A DNA stretch of 64,000 bases, from NCBI RefSeq assembly GCF_004349065.1, contig NZ_SMKZ01000028.1, positions 1 through 64,000 of the forward strand. Direction: 5' to 3'. Of the stretch, positions 35,303 through 43,994 are shown piece after piece. A model generated the notes under the pieces. That model saw only the letters and a program-made list of their open reading frames with translations. It was not told where the DNA came from and did no database searches. The DNA comes from Jiangella asiatica (GTDB lineage: Bacteria > Actinomycetota > Actinomycetes > Jiangellales > Jiangellaceae). Made by a program: the position numbers and the translations under genes. The first letter of the stretch is position 1; each line of letters starts with the position of its first letter.

Positions 35303-36496
35303 GTGGTCACATCGATAGCAAGCAGGGGGCGCATCGCCCGCTCCGGGGAAGTCCTGGACCTCGTTCGTCGTGGCCGCGCTACCACGACGTCCGAACTCGC
35401 CGAAATCATGGGAGTCGCTCGTTCCACCGTGACGGAGCGGGTCGACCTGCTAGTCAGCCATGGCCTCCTGGTCCCGGCCAGCATCATGCCCGCGCGCCGG
35501 GGCCGACCGCCGACGGTCCTGACGTTCAACGCACGGGCGGGGCTTACCCTCGCCGCCCAACTGGGGATGAGCGGCACCCGCGTCGCGGTCACCGACTTCG
35601 ACGGCACAGTGCTGTGGAGTGAGACCGTGGTGCTCGACATCGGCCATGGGCCGGACGTGGTGCTCGAACGGATCACGTCGGAGTTCGGACGGGCGCTGGC
35701 CGAGCTCGGACAGCCCCGAGACCGCGTGCACGGCGTCGGCATCGGCCTACCCGGCAAGGTGGAGCTGGCCACGGCGCAGCGAACGGCCACCGGATCGGCG
35801 CGTTCCTGGATCGACTACCCCGTCGCAGAACGTCTGGAGGCCGCCGGTCTGGGTCCGGTGTTCGTCGACCAGGACGTCAACCTCCTGGCCCTGGGTGAGC
35901 ATCGTGCGTCCTGGCCGTCGGTGGGCGTCTTCATGTTCCTCAAGGTCGGCAGCGTCATCGGCTGCGGCATCGTGATCGACGGAAAGGTGGTGCGCGGGGT
36001 GGCGGGCTTGGCCGGGGAGATCGGCCACACCCGGGCGCCGGGCCGCGACACCGAGTGCGCGTGCGGCGGGCGTGGCTGCCTCAACGCCGTCGCCGGGGGC
36101 ACCGCCCTCGCCCGGGATCTGGCCCAGGCCGGGTTCGACGCGGCGACGGCACGCGACGTTGTCCGGCTCGCCCAGGACGGCGTCGTCGAGGCGGGCCAGG
36201 CTATCCGCGCTGCCGGGCGCGACATCGGGGACGTTCTGGCTGCGGCGATCAACCTGCTGAACCCCGGAGTCATATCGGTGTGGGGTTATCTGGCCGATGC
36301 CGGCGACCAGCTCTTCGCCGGCATCCAGGAGCAGATCTACAGTTCGGCGGTGCACGGGGCGACGCACCTGCTCCGCCTCGAGCCCTCGCGGCTGGGCGAC
36401 GACGCCGGCATCCGCGGCGCAGCAATGACCGTAGTGGAGCACGCCCTCCTTCCGGAGGCTGTCGACCGGTATCTGCTGCAGGCGCACGAAGCGTGA
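35303..36496 (+). CDS. ROK-family transcriptional regulator (NagC/XylR type)
   Basis: The 397-residue protein has an N-terminal winged helix (TTTSELAEIMGVARSTVTER) and a ROK sugar-kinase-like domain. The zinc motif ECACGGRGCLNAVAGG and the GHTRAPGRDTE segment are clear. The phosphate loop and GIGLPGKVE region suggest a ligand-binding role rather than catalysis. It is divergent from the cluster B operon and probably represses it until a sugar is bound. Confidence 0.9.
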   Translation: MVTSIASRGRIARSGEVLDLVRRGRATTTSELAEIMGVARSTVTERVDLLVSHGLLVPASIMPARRGRPPTVLTFNARAGLTLAAQLGMSGTRVAVTDFDGTVLWSETVVLDIGHGPDVVLERITSEFGRALAELGQPRDRVHGVGIGLPGKVELATAQRTATGSARSWIDYPVAERLEAAGLGPVFVDQDVNLLALGEHRASWPSVGVFMFLKVGSVIGCGIVIDGKVVRGVAGLAGEIGHTRAPGRDTECACGGRGCLNAVAGGTALARDLAQAGFDAATARDVVRLAQDGVVEAGQAIRAAGRDIGDVLAAAINLLNPGVISVWGYLADAGDQLFAGIQEQIYSSAVHGATHLLRLEPSRLGDDAGIRGAAMTVVEHALLPEAVDRYLLQAHEA

Positions 36497-36539
36497 CCGA
36501 AGGGACCGTCAGCAGCGGCTTCTCCTGCCGGCCGGATAC

Positions 36540-36816
36540 GGACGGGGAACCAGGGCAGCTGTGGGGTTACGTCAGCCTCCACCCCCGCGGCGCGGAACTG
36601 CTGTTCCAGATCATCACCGCCCGCGGGGAACGAGCATCCATCGCCTGCGCCTCCAACGCCGCGTTCTCCGAATGGGGCGCCACCTTCACCGACCTCCGCT
36701 TGGCCGCCGCCGTCGATAGGTTGACGTTCAACGCGCACATCACCCGGACCGGGACCAAGTCCTACCGACTCGGCACCAGCCGCGCCGCGAAGGCCTGGCC
36801 GTACGACATCGACTGA
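36540..36816 (+). pseudogene. istB: C-terminal fragment of an IS21 IstB-like ATPase
   Basis: The frame (no start; it runs on from the ROK stop region) encodes LWGYVSLHPRGAELLFQIIT, then ASNAAFSEWGATFTD and LAAAVDRLTFNAHITRTGTK before SYRL. This is the typical IstB C-terminus. Walker A and the N-terminal AAA+ core are missing. The IS21 terminus follows at 36911-37001. Confidence 0.8.
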
Positions 36817-36910
36817 CCGTCTACGAACCCTCCGCCCACCGCGTCCCCAACCCGGGACGCCGCGAGCCAACGGAAACCGTCGACAGGTGGGGCCACTTCA
36901 AAGCATCACA

Positions 36911-37001
36911 GTGGGGCCAAACTCGTTCCAACAACACGCGCCGACACACCCCGGGTGGGGCCAAAACTCATCCGAAACTGGGGCCAGAATTCACCGGGGA
37001 A
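36911..37001 (+). mobile_element. IS21-family right terminus (direct-repeat end)
   Basis: Repeated GTGGGGCCA(A)AACTC-type modules end the element: GTGGGGCCAAACTCG at 36911, GTGGGGCCAAAACTCATCC from 36956 and TGGGGCCAGAATTCACC from 36979. The same array occurs in reverse orientation at 57775-57869. Confidence 0.75.
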
Positions 37002-37013
37002 TCAGTGCGCCCA

Positions 37014-37035
37014 TTGACATGGAACAGTGTGCCAG
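37014..37035 (+). promoter_or_regulatory. TTGACATGGAA promoter/operator, copy 1
   Basis: TTGACATGGAACAGTGTGCC starts 13 bases after the IS21 end. The TTGACA hexamer is the -35 candidate. The first 11 bases are identical to copies at 39748 and 42512. It lies about 100 bases before the next Asp-box gene. Confidence 0.6.
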
Positions 37036-37112
37036 CTTGAGTCGCTCCATCGACGTCAGTGCAGCTCTCTCGACAGATTGTGCCGCACGACCGCGAATTG
37101 AAGGGAGCAGTC

Positions 37113-38735
37113 ATGACCAGGCCTTCCCGGAACCCCCGCAGGGCCTTGCTCGGCGCCCTGATCGCCGGCTCGGCCCTCGTCGTCAGCGGCCTCGCCGGGG
37201 CGCCCGCCAGCGCTGGCCCGGACGACCCCACGCAGCCCGACGTGCTCATCGCGACCGAGGAGGGCGAACAGAAGCCGTTCTTCCCAGAGATCGCGCACCT
37301 CGACGACGGCCGGCTCTTGACCGTCTTCTACTGGAACAACGAGCACTCCGCCGGGATCCCCGGGGGCGACCACGACGGGCAAGTGCGGTGGACGGAGAGC
37401 ACGGACGGCGGGGCGACCTGGTCGCAGCCGCGGGTCGTGATCGACACGTCGTTCGACGACCGCGACGCACAGATCACCCAACTGCGCGACGGAACCATCG
37501 TGATCACCTGGTTCCAGACTGACTGGACCGGATATCCCGACACGGCCGCCACGCTGCGCGGCACCTACGTGGTGCGCTCCGAAGACGGCGGGCAGACGTG
37601 GTCCGAGCCGGCCTTGGTGCAATCGTCGATGAGCTGCGGGTGCGGCCCGCGAAGCGGCGCGTACCACCTGGGCTGGTCCGCCGAGTCCGGTGAGGTCGTC
37701 GAACTCGACGACGGCGACCTGCTGATCCCCCTCTACGGCACGCGCCCGGACTCCACGCTCGGCCGCGCCAGCGTCGTGCGCAGCACCGACGGCGGGCGGA
37801 CCTGGCCGCTGGAGAACGAGGTCATGCTCCCCGCCGAGCCAGGCGTCGCACTCTCCGAAACCGAACTGGCGGTCCTCCCCGACGGGCACGTCACCGCGGT
37901 AATTCGCCCTGGGTACGTCAGCGACTCCTACGACGGCGGCCGCACCTGGACCGTCGCGAGCAAGGTCCCGTGGAGCATGCAGGCCCCGGATCTGATGACC
38001 CTGCCCGGCGGAATGGTGTTGCTCACCTACGGCGGGCGAGACTACGGCTCGAACGAGCCGATCGTCGGCCGGCTCCGGCACCGCGACCAGGCCTGGACCG
38101 ACACGAACCCCGTCCTGCTGTACATGTCGCAGCAGAACGTGGACCAGGGCGACCCCAGCACCGCGGTCGTGCGGGGCGGCCGGTTCCTCACGGTCAGCTA
38201 CGACACCAACATCCACGCCGTCGTCGGCACCTTCAGCTCCCTCAGCGACTACGTCGACGTCCAGCCGCCGGAGCACGAGACCGCCCCAGAATCCGAGGAC
38301 GTCCTCAACCTTCCCGCCATGGTCGCCGCGGGAAAGGCCACCTACGAGACCGATCTGACCAGCAGCCACCGGGACCACCCCACCGCTCAGCCCGGCGGAG
38401 CGGTCGACGGCGTGGCCGAATACTGGCACTGCTCCCTCGGACCCGTCGCCACACCCGAGGCGCCGCGCCACTTCACCCTCAGCTTCGCCGAACCACAGCG
38501 GATCTCGTGGATCGGACTGAACCTCAAACCCGGCTACGCCGAGACCGTCTCCGTCTACCTCTCGACCAACGGCGAGAACTGGGGCGATCCGGTCGACGTC
38601 CGCATCGCACACGTCTCCGTCGCCGGCCAGATCGCCTGGGCAAAGATCGACCGCACCACCGCCCAGCACGTCAAGATCGTCATCACCGAATCCGCCGGAG
38701 CCTCCATGCTCGCCGAACTGAGCATCGCCCGCTGA
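37113..38735 (+). CDS. Secreted sialidase-fold protein with C-terminal F5/8-like domain (second Asp-box protein)
   Basis: The 540-residue protein has a cleavable signal (RRALLGALIAGSALVVSGLA then ASAGP). The propeller carries Asp-boxes STDGGATWSQ, SEDGGQTWSE, STDGGRTWPL and SYDGGRTWTV and a conserved Cys pair (MSCGCGPRSG). From about residue 400 a discoidin-like domain follows (HFTLSFAEPQRISWIGLNLK ... VSVYLSTNGENWGDPV). AAGGGAG precedes the ATG. Activity as exo-sialidase is possible but the full arginine triad was not verified. Confidence 0.8.
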   Translation: MTRPSRNPRRALLGALIAGSALVVSGLAGAPASAGPDDPTQPDVLIATEEGEQKPFFPEIAHLDDGRLLTVFYWNNEHSAGIPGGDHDGQVRWTESTDGGATWSQPRVVIDTSFDDRDAQITQLRDGTIVITWFQTDWTGYPDTAATLRGTYVVRSEDGGQTWSEPALVQSSMSCGCGPRSGAYHLGWSAESGEVVELDDGDLLIPLYGTRPDSTLGRASVVRSTDGGRTWPLENEVMLPAEPGVALSETELAVLPDGHVTAVIRPGYVSDSYDGGRTWTVASKVPWSMQAPDLMTLPGGMVLLTYGGRDYGSNEPIVGRLRHRDQAWTDTNPVLLYMSQQNVDQGDPSTAVVRGGRFLTVSYDTNIHAVVGTFSSLSDYVDVQPPEHETAPESEDVLNLPAMVAAGKATYETDLTSSHRDHPTAQPGGAVDGVAEYWHCSLGPVATPEAPRHFTLSFAEPQRISWIGLNLKPGYAETVSVYLSTNGENWGDPVDVRIAHVSVAGQIAWAKIDRTTAQHVKIVITESAGASMLAELSIAR

Positions 38736-39747
38736 GCCAGCGAACAGCCACAGGGTGCGGCCGGCCGCCCGCCGTGCGAACGCACAATCGGCCCTGCCCT
38801 CGAACCCGCACCATCCAACCTGGAACATCCCGCCAGGTCTGTGCGCCAACGCTCTGCCGGATCGACGGGAGCAGCCGCGGCACGCGGGTGCCGATTTCGC
38901 GTCTCGCGACAGGTGGGACTCTACGGGCCCGCGCCGGCGGGACTACGTGAGTTCAACGCATGGACAGCATCGTCGCGCCACGGCGCTTCGAGGAGATTTG
39001 CCCGAGCCCAGCCGTCTACTCAACGACGAACTGATGGGTCGAGCCAGCCGACAAGATCCCGCACCGGCCTCGTCACGCGCGTCAGCTCAGCTGGACATCG
39101 ATTCTGTTTGCTGCGCCGGCGGTAACGTCCTCCGGCTCGATGATGCGGACCGGCCCCACCGCGCCGACGCGGCCGTCGCGCCGCGCGATACTTCGTGATC
39201 CTCTACGGCTACTGGGCCGCAGCGGCAGCGATCGGTTCACTGCTCGGCGCCGGGTTCGAGTCGTACCTGCGGCAGGCCATGCTGCGGGCCGACGACGCGG
39301 CGCGAGCACGCTCCGCTCCCTGCGGCACAACCGTCGTCCGGCGCCCGCATCCGGGCAGCATCGATCCGTACATCTGATCCGTCAAGATCAACCGACTTGA
39401 GGTAGCCGCGCCCGCGATCTAGCCGAGCGCGACAGGCAGACCAAAGCCGACCTGTTATACCGCGCGAGGTAGGAACGTGCCGGCACTATGCGACCCCGAT
39501 CTGAGATTCTCGCTGTGGTGCCACCGGAATGAGCTCCGGAGGCACCACGAGCCCGGGCGCTACCTGGTTCGGAATGGCCGTCTCAGGTGAGCGCTGCGCA
39601 CTGTCCGGCGCTGGGCCCGTCGACGGTGTTGTCAAGGCCGAGTCCGTCGGCGCGACGGTGTTCTCCGAGCAGGACAGCGGTCCGTGCAATCTCGCCCCGT
39701 TTGATGACTGCCGCCGTCGCACCCTTTGGAGCCAGCATTGCACGGCA
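38736..39747. other. 1-kb region with no supportable gene
   Basis: Short overlapping frames exist on both strands, including a 60-codon frame at 39195-39377 with a hydrophobic start. None has a recognised domain. The sequence looks like decayed or spacer DNA between two Asp-box genes. Confidence 0.5.
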
Positions 39748-39777
39748 TTGACATGGAACGTCGTTCTAGGAAATATG
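39748..39777 (+). promoter_or_regulatory. TTGACATGGAA promoter/operator, copy 2
   Basis: TTGACA is followed after 17 bases by AAATAT. The spacer contains the inverted pair GGAAC-GTC-GTTCT. It lies about 35-60 bases before the ATG of the third Asp-box gene. Confidence 0.65.
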
Positions 39778-39810
39778 CCCGGCATTCCAAAACCCACGTG
39801 GAGGTGCTCG

Positions 39811-42054
39811 ATGAGCCCATTTCCCAAGACCGCGGCCTGGGACAGCCAGCGGCGTTACCAGGGGACAAGGCGGCGTTGGCGCCGATTCTGTGGTATTTCC
39901 CTGTCGGGAATCGCGATCGTGGCACTCCTGGCAGGCGATCCGCGGAACTTGCCGGCCACCGCAGCCCCGCTGGTGCCGGGCGCCGCTTCCGGCGACTACC
40001 GCGTGACGCTCGGCGCGGAGTGGAGTGTGAGCAGTCCCGGCCCCGGCCACCTCAGCGCCTTCCCGCAAGCGTTCGCAACCGACCGCGTCATCGACGGCGT
40101 CGCCGAGCGCCAAATCCACCTCAGCTGGGCGGAGAACCGCGACTCCACCACCGTCGAGAGTGTCGACAAGCACGCCGTGTCCAAGGACGGTGCGATCACA
40201 TTTGAGCGATTAGGCGAGCTCCTGCCTGCCATGAACATGGTCCGTCTGGGCGACGGATCGCTGTTGTCGATCGAGTTCGTCCCAGGGCCGACCGACCCGA
40301 ACACCGGTGACATCACGCTGAAGACCGCCCGTTCCGACGACCTGGGCGAATCCTGGACCCGTGGCACCGCCATCGTCAAGGACACCGTGGGGTTCAGTTG
40401 GATCCGGGTTCATCGGGGCATCCTGCAACTGGTCGACGGCACGTTGCTGATGCCCATCTACGGCCTCGCACAGGGCGACACCCGGAATCGGTCGGCGCTG
40501 CTGCAGAGCGCGGACGGAGGGCACACTTGGACGGTGCGCAATGCCGCGATCCTGCCGCCCACGGCGTCACTCGGCTCGAACGAGTGGGCGATCAGTCGCA
40601 CCAGCGACGGCCGGCTGATCGGATTCCTGCGCGGCCACGGGCAGGATGCGATCTTCCAGACCTACTCCGGCGACGACGGTGTGACCTGGACGCCGCCGCA
40701 GGTCATCGACGCACCCGAGGGAGCGCCCACGGGTTCGGTGGATCCGGGCGTGGTGCTCCAGCCCAACGGCATGCTCCTACTCACCTACGGCCGGCCGGAC
40801 AACTCGCTGCTGGTGAGCCTCGACGGCACCGGACGCATCTGGGAGGACTACCAGCACGTCTTCGGCAACGCTCCGCGCGGCGGGCCTGCACGGACGACCG
40901 GCTCCAGTGGCAATACGGCGATCGTAAGTGTGAGCGCGAACCAGTCGGTCATGTTCGGCGACACCTGCGCCAACATCTGGGGGTGCCGGGAATACGGCCA
41001 ACTGCACCGGGTCTGGGCACGGATGATCGACGCCGTCACGCCCGGCACCGGCAAGATCGATCTCGCGACGAAGGTCGCCTCCGGCAGCGTGCAACTGTCC
41101 GGCGACGTCCTCGACGGGCCGGACGCCTTCCCCGAGACCCGCATTCAGGGCGCCACCGACGGCAGCTCCGAACGCTACGCCGCCGCCCCGATCGCCGCGG
41201 GCGGCGAGCTGATCATTGAGCTGGACCAGACATACACGCTGGACAAGATCGGTCTGATGCTGGCCTACGGCATCCCCCAGGACGCCGACGTCCAGCTCTC
41301 CACAGACGGAAATTCCTGGGGCAAGCCGATTCTGAAGACACGCGATACCGTCGACTACGCGGTGCGCTACCACCAGATCGAGCCCACCCAAGCCAAGTAC
41401 GTCAAAATCAACGCACCGAGCGACGGCGGCAGTCTCGACGCGGTCACCGAAGTGGAGCTATACGCCGCGGACACGATGACCTTCGAGAACGACGCCGTCA
41501 ACGCGCCACCACGCGGCTTCACCGACACCCGCCACGCGGTGGTCGCGGACACGATTATGCCCGGCGCGGATAGCAATCGTCGGCTGACGCTCGTCGACTG
41601 GGATGCGGACTCCCATGCCACCGCAACGCTCACGTCTTCGGCCACATCGGAGCAGCGGGTGGACTTCCAGTTCGCAGGTGGAACGTACGGCTCGACCGGC
41701 GGCGTATTCTCGATCCCCGGCCGGACCGACGACGGTCAGACGGTGACGGCGTATGAGTTTTGGGTGACGGCCAACGCTGCGGCCGGAAACTTCCGGGTCC
41801 GGGCACGTGCCGGGTCCGGATGGGTCGACATCGGAACCGTGCCCTACGCGCCGGCGGAGACGTGGATGCCAGTCTCCATCGAGACCACGGCCACCGGGGC
41901 GAAGCTCAGCATGAACGGCGGCACCCTCGAGACAACCGCCCGGGCCAACGAGGTCGCCAGCTACACCGGCATCACCGTCAGCACCTACACCGTTGCATCA
42001 GCCTGGGGATCCCAGCTCGACTTCGACGACATCCGGATCACTCCACTGAACTGA
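39811..42054 (+). CDS. Secreted sialidase-fold multidomain protein (third Asp-box protein)
   Basis: The 747-residue protein has a long, arginine-rich n-region and one hydrophobic segment (ISLSGIAIVALLAGD), giving a signal peptide or anchor. Asp-box-type repeats are SDDLGESWTR, SADGGHTWTV and SGDDGVTWTP. After the propeller comes an F5/8-like domain (DKIGLMLAYGIPQDADVQLS) and a C-terminal jelly-roll or concanavalin-like domain (FQFAGGTYGSTGGVFSIPGR ... LDFDDIRIT). GGAGG precedes the ATG at 39811, so an upstream ATG at 39529 is rejected. Confidence 0.78.
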   Translation: MSPFPKTAAWDSQRRYQGTRRRWRRFCGISLSGIAIVALLAGDPRNLPATAAPLVPGAASGDYRVTLGAEWSVSSPGPGHLSAFPQAFATDRVIDGVAERQIHLSWAENRDSTTVESVDKHAVSKDGAITFERLGELLPAMNMVRLGDGSLLSIEFVPGPTDPNTGDITLKTARSDDLGESWTRGTAIVKDTVGFSWIRVHRGILQLVDGTLLMPIYGLAQGDTRNRSALLQSADGGHTWTVRNAAILPPTASLGSNEWAISRTSDGRLIGFLRGHGQDAIFQTYSGDDGVTWTPPQVIDAPEGAPTGSVDPGVVLQPNGMLLLTYGRPDNSLLVSLDGTGRIWEDYQHVFGNAPRGGPARTTGSSGNTAIVSVSANQSVMFGDTCANIWGCREYGQLHRVWARMIDAVTPGTGKIDLATKVASGSVQLSGDVLDGPDAFPETRIQGATDGSSERYAAAPIAAGGELIIELDQTYTLDKIGLMLAYGIPQDADVQLSTDGNSWGKPILKTRDTVDYAVRYHQIEPTQAKYVKINAPSDGGSLDAVTEVELYAADTMTFENDAVNAPPRGFTDTRHAVVADTIMPGADSNRRLTLVDWDADSHATATLTSSATSEQRVDFQFAGGTYGSTGGVFSIPGRTDDGQTVTAYEFWVTANAAAGNFRVRARAGSGWVDIGTVPYAPAETWMPVSIETTATGAKLSMNGGTLETTARANEVASYTGITVSTYTVASAWGSQLDFDDIRITPLN

Positions 42055-42511
42055 CCCATCAACCATGGCGGGGGCGTGCTCGTCGGAGTCGGACTTCTCG
42101 CGAACCTGCGCCGCGAACCGCCCGCCAAGCCGCTGCTCGCAGTCGTCACTGGTGAGCTGCGGCCACGGCTGGCGTCGGCCGCCCGTCGACCAGCACGAAG
42201 TAGTCTGCGGGGCGCCGTGCCCCAGCCGCGGGCGCGGAACGGGTCGGCGCCCGACCTGGCTCGTGCGGGAGGTGAGGCGGCACCGACCTCGTTCCGTGCA
42301 AGCGCCCAAAGGGTCCGTCTGTACATGCGGGTGCGGGCGACTGTGCCGTTCGGGTCATGTGGTGGCTGACAGGTGCGCCGGAGGACGTGACGGCAGTCGC
42401 CTATCTGCCCCCGTCAGGTGCTACTCCATGCACGATGGCCTGCGAGTCGGCCTGGTACGCGCCGCGCCAGCGAGCAGGCGGCGCGCCACCGAGCCTGAGA
42501 GCCCGGAACGC

Positions 42512-42540
42512 TTGACATGGAATGCGATTCCGTATGTTGT
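42512..42540 (+). promoter_or_regulatory. TTGACATGGAA promoter/operator, copy 3 (orphan)
   Basis: TTGACATGGAATGCGATTCC contains the best inverted repeat of the three (GGAAT-GCG-ATTCC). There is no gene start within 500 bases downstream. Confidence 0.6.
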
Positions 42541-42845
42541 CGTCCCGTGCGCTAGCCCTGGCCGACGCCCTGGCCTGCCGGCTTTGCGCGTTGCGCATCG
42601 GCCATGTCGTCACGGTGACGCCGCCTGACGGGAAGTCAGTGGCAGCAGATCACCCCCGACTCGTCGTCCCACCCGTGACGCACTCGTCGTAATCGACAAC
42701 CAGCCGCGGCTGACAGCGGTGTGGGACGTGTGCAGATATGACGAAGCTGACGACTCGAGGCCCTGCCACCGGCTGTAGGTGCTCGGACCGTTGTTCAAAC
42801 GGGCTCTCGTGACGGCGAGGATCCAATTGCCTAGTGCCGGTCAAG

Positions 42846-42869
42846 CGTGAGATCGACAACGATCTCACG
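42846..42869. repeat. Perfect hairpin repeat
   Basis: CGTGAGATCG and CGATCTCACG pair perfectly around an ACAA loop. There is no T-tract, so a terminator role is unclear. Confidence 0.5.
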
Positions 42870-43060
42870 CCCGACAACGCCAACCGTTCCACAGCGCGCA
42901 CCCGTCACGGTCGACTGCTGGCGGCGTGGGAGGTCGAGCTTGGCCTTGGTGCAGCATCGGTGGTCGAGCGTCAGCCAGTCGCGGCTCGACATGTGGGAAG
43001 CAAAGCGATCGCGTAGTGGCGACCGTCGGCAGTCGGCATTGTGGGTCGGTCGGTGGTGAA

Positions 43061-43435
43061 ATGACCTTGAGAATTCAGCGATTCAACTGGAAAGCTGCGG
43101 GAGTGTCTGTTGCGGTTCCGCAGTCGGTGGTTACGAGCCTGATCGGGGCGAACATGGGCCGCGTGGTGTCGGTGCATGAGAGTCCGATTCGTGGCGGTAG
43201 TGGAGCAGCAACCGCGGGAGTGGCGCGCCTGACGTTGCAGGTTCGCGGGCAGGGCGACCGCCTAGAAGAGTTCACTGTCGTTCGAAAGAACTTCCGCCCG
43301 TTGACCTCGGGGCGTCACAAGCATGGAGCGGCGAATCCGCGTCACTGGGCTTACTGGCTCCGGGAGCCACTAGCGTACGGGTCAGGTGTCTTGCCGAACG
43401 GCCCAGGGCTCAGATCTCTGTCGGCGACGCGTGAA
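43061..43435 (+). pseudogene. N-terminal fragment of an aminoglycoside-phosphotransferase-like kinase
   Basis: About 125 codons from ATG 43061 encode an N-lobe: RLEEFTVVRKNFRPL (the conserved Lys-containing strand), GRHKHGAANPRHWAYWLREP and LAYGSGVLPNGPGL, typical of APH-family proteins. The catalytic loop is missing because the frame ends at the left end of an IS21 fragment. The IS probably interrupted the gene. Confidence 0.68.
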
Positions 43436-43722
43436 AAATGACCCCGTGTCGACGCCCGAATATTGACCCCCTCTCCGGGGACCCTGGTTCATCCGAGCCG
43501 GGGAGGACAGGGGTGTTATCCGTGGAGGACTGGGCTGAGATCCGCAGGCTTCATCGGGCGGAGGGTTTGCCGATCAAGGTGATCGCTCGGGTGTTGGGTA
43601 TTTCGAGGAACACGGTGCGCGCGGCGATCGCGTCGGATGCGCCGCCGAAGTACCAGCGCAAGGCTGCCGGTTCGATCGTGGACGGGGTCGAGCCGCGCAT
43701 CCGAGAGCCACGCTCCTGGCGC
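43436..43722 (+). mobile_element. istA: IS21-family left end with IstA N-terminal fragment
   Basis: The end carries TGACCCC-type repeats at about 43440 and 43470. From GTG 43513 the frame encodes LSVEDWAEIRRLHRAEGLPI then KVIARVLGISRNTVRAAI, the IstA N-terminal helix-turn-helix, continuing to SDAPPKYQRKAAGS. Similarity ends at about 43720 (GVEPRIRE), before the DDE domain. Confidence 0.8.
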
Positions 43723-43874
43723 TTCCCCGCGGTGGGCTCGGAACCACTGCGCGGGGCGCGCTCGCTTGGGCGCGCGCTAAGCCGGTCGCTCATCGCATCC
43801 CGTGCGTGCACGGAGACCATGCCTTCGCTCAGCGTCTCGATGCTCATACGCCGCTCCACTCCCGATCCATGCCA

Positions 43875-43890
43875 GCGCTCACGTGAGCGC
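43875..43890. repeat. Perfect palindrome GCGCTCACGTGAGCGC
   Basis: A 16-bp palindrome in the 270-base region between the IstA fragment and the end of cluster C. The region otherwise holds no clear gene. It could be a regulatory site or a relic. Confidence 0.4.
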
Positions 43891-43994
43891 CGCTCACCTC
43901 TTGGGTGGCCGCTGCCGCGCACATTCTGGGAGGGAGCGGTCCCGGCAAGATCGCGCGGGCCGTCAGGCGTTCCTCCGTTGTGCTTCTGTGCGCT

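Larger units (their letters stand above)
42055..43060. other. 1-kb region with orphan promoter and hairpin, no gene
   Basis: No convincing coding frame is seen. It holds the third TTGACATGGAA copy at 42512 and a 10-bp-stem hairpin at 42846-42869. A degenerate gene that once followed the promoter is possible. Confidence 0.5.

Noticed and set aside
37056-38849. A 597-codon minus-strand open frame
   Set aside because: It is the antisense shadow of the Asp-box gene at 37113-38735 and encodes no recognisable domain.
39195-39377. 60-codon hydrophobic frame
   Set aside because: There is no ribosome binding site, no homologue I recognise, and it lies in apparently non-coding DNA.
39529-39810. Upstream extension of the third Asp-box gene
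   Set aside because: It crosses the TTGACATGGAA promoter; ATG 39811 has a good ribosome binding site.
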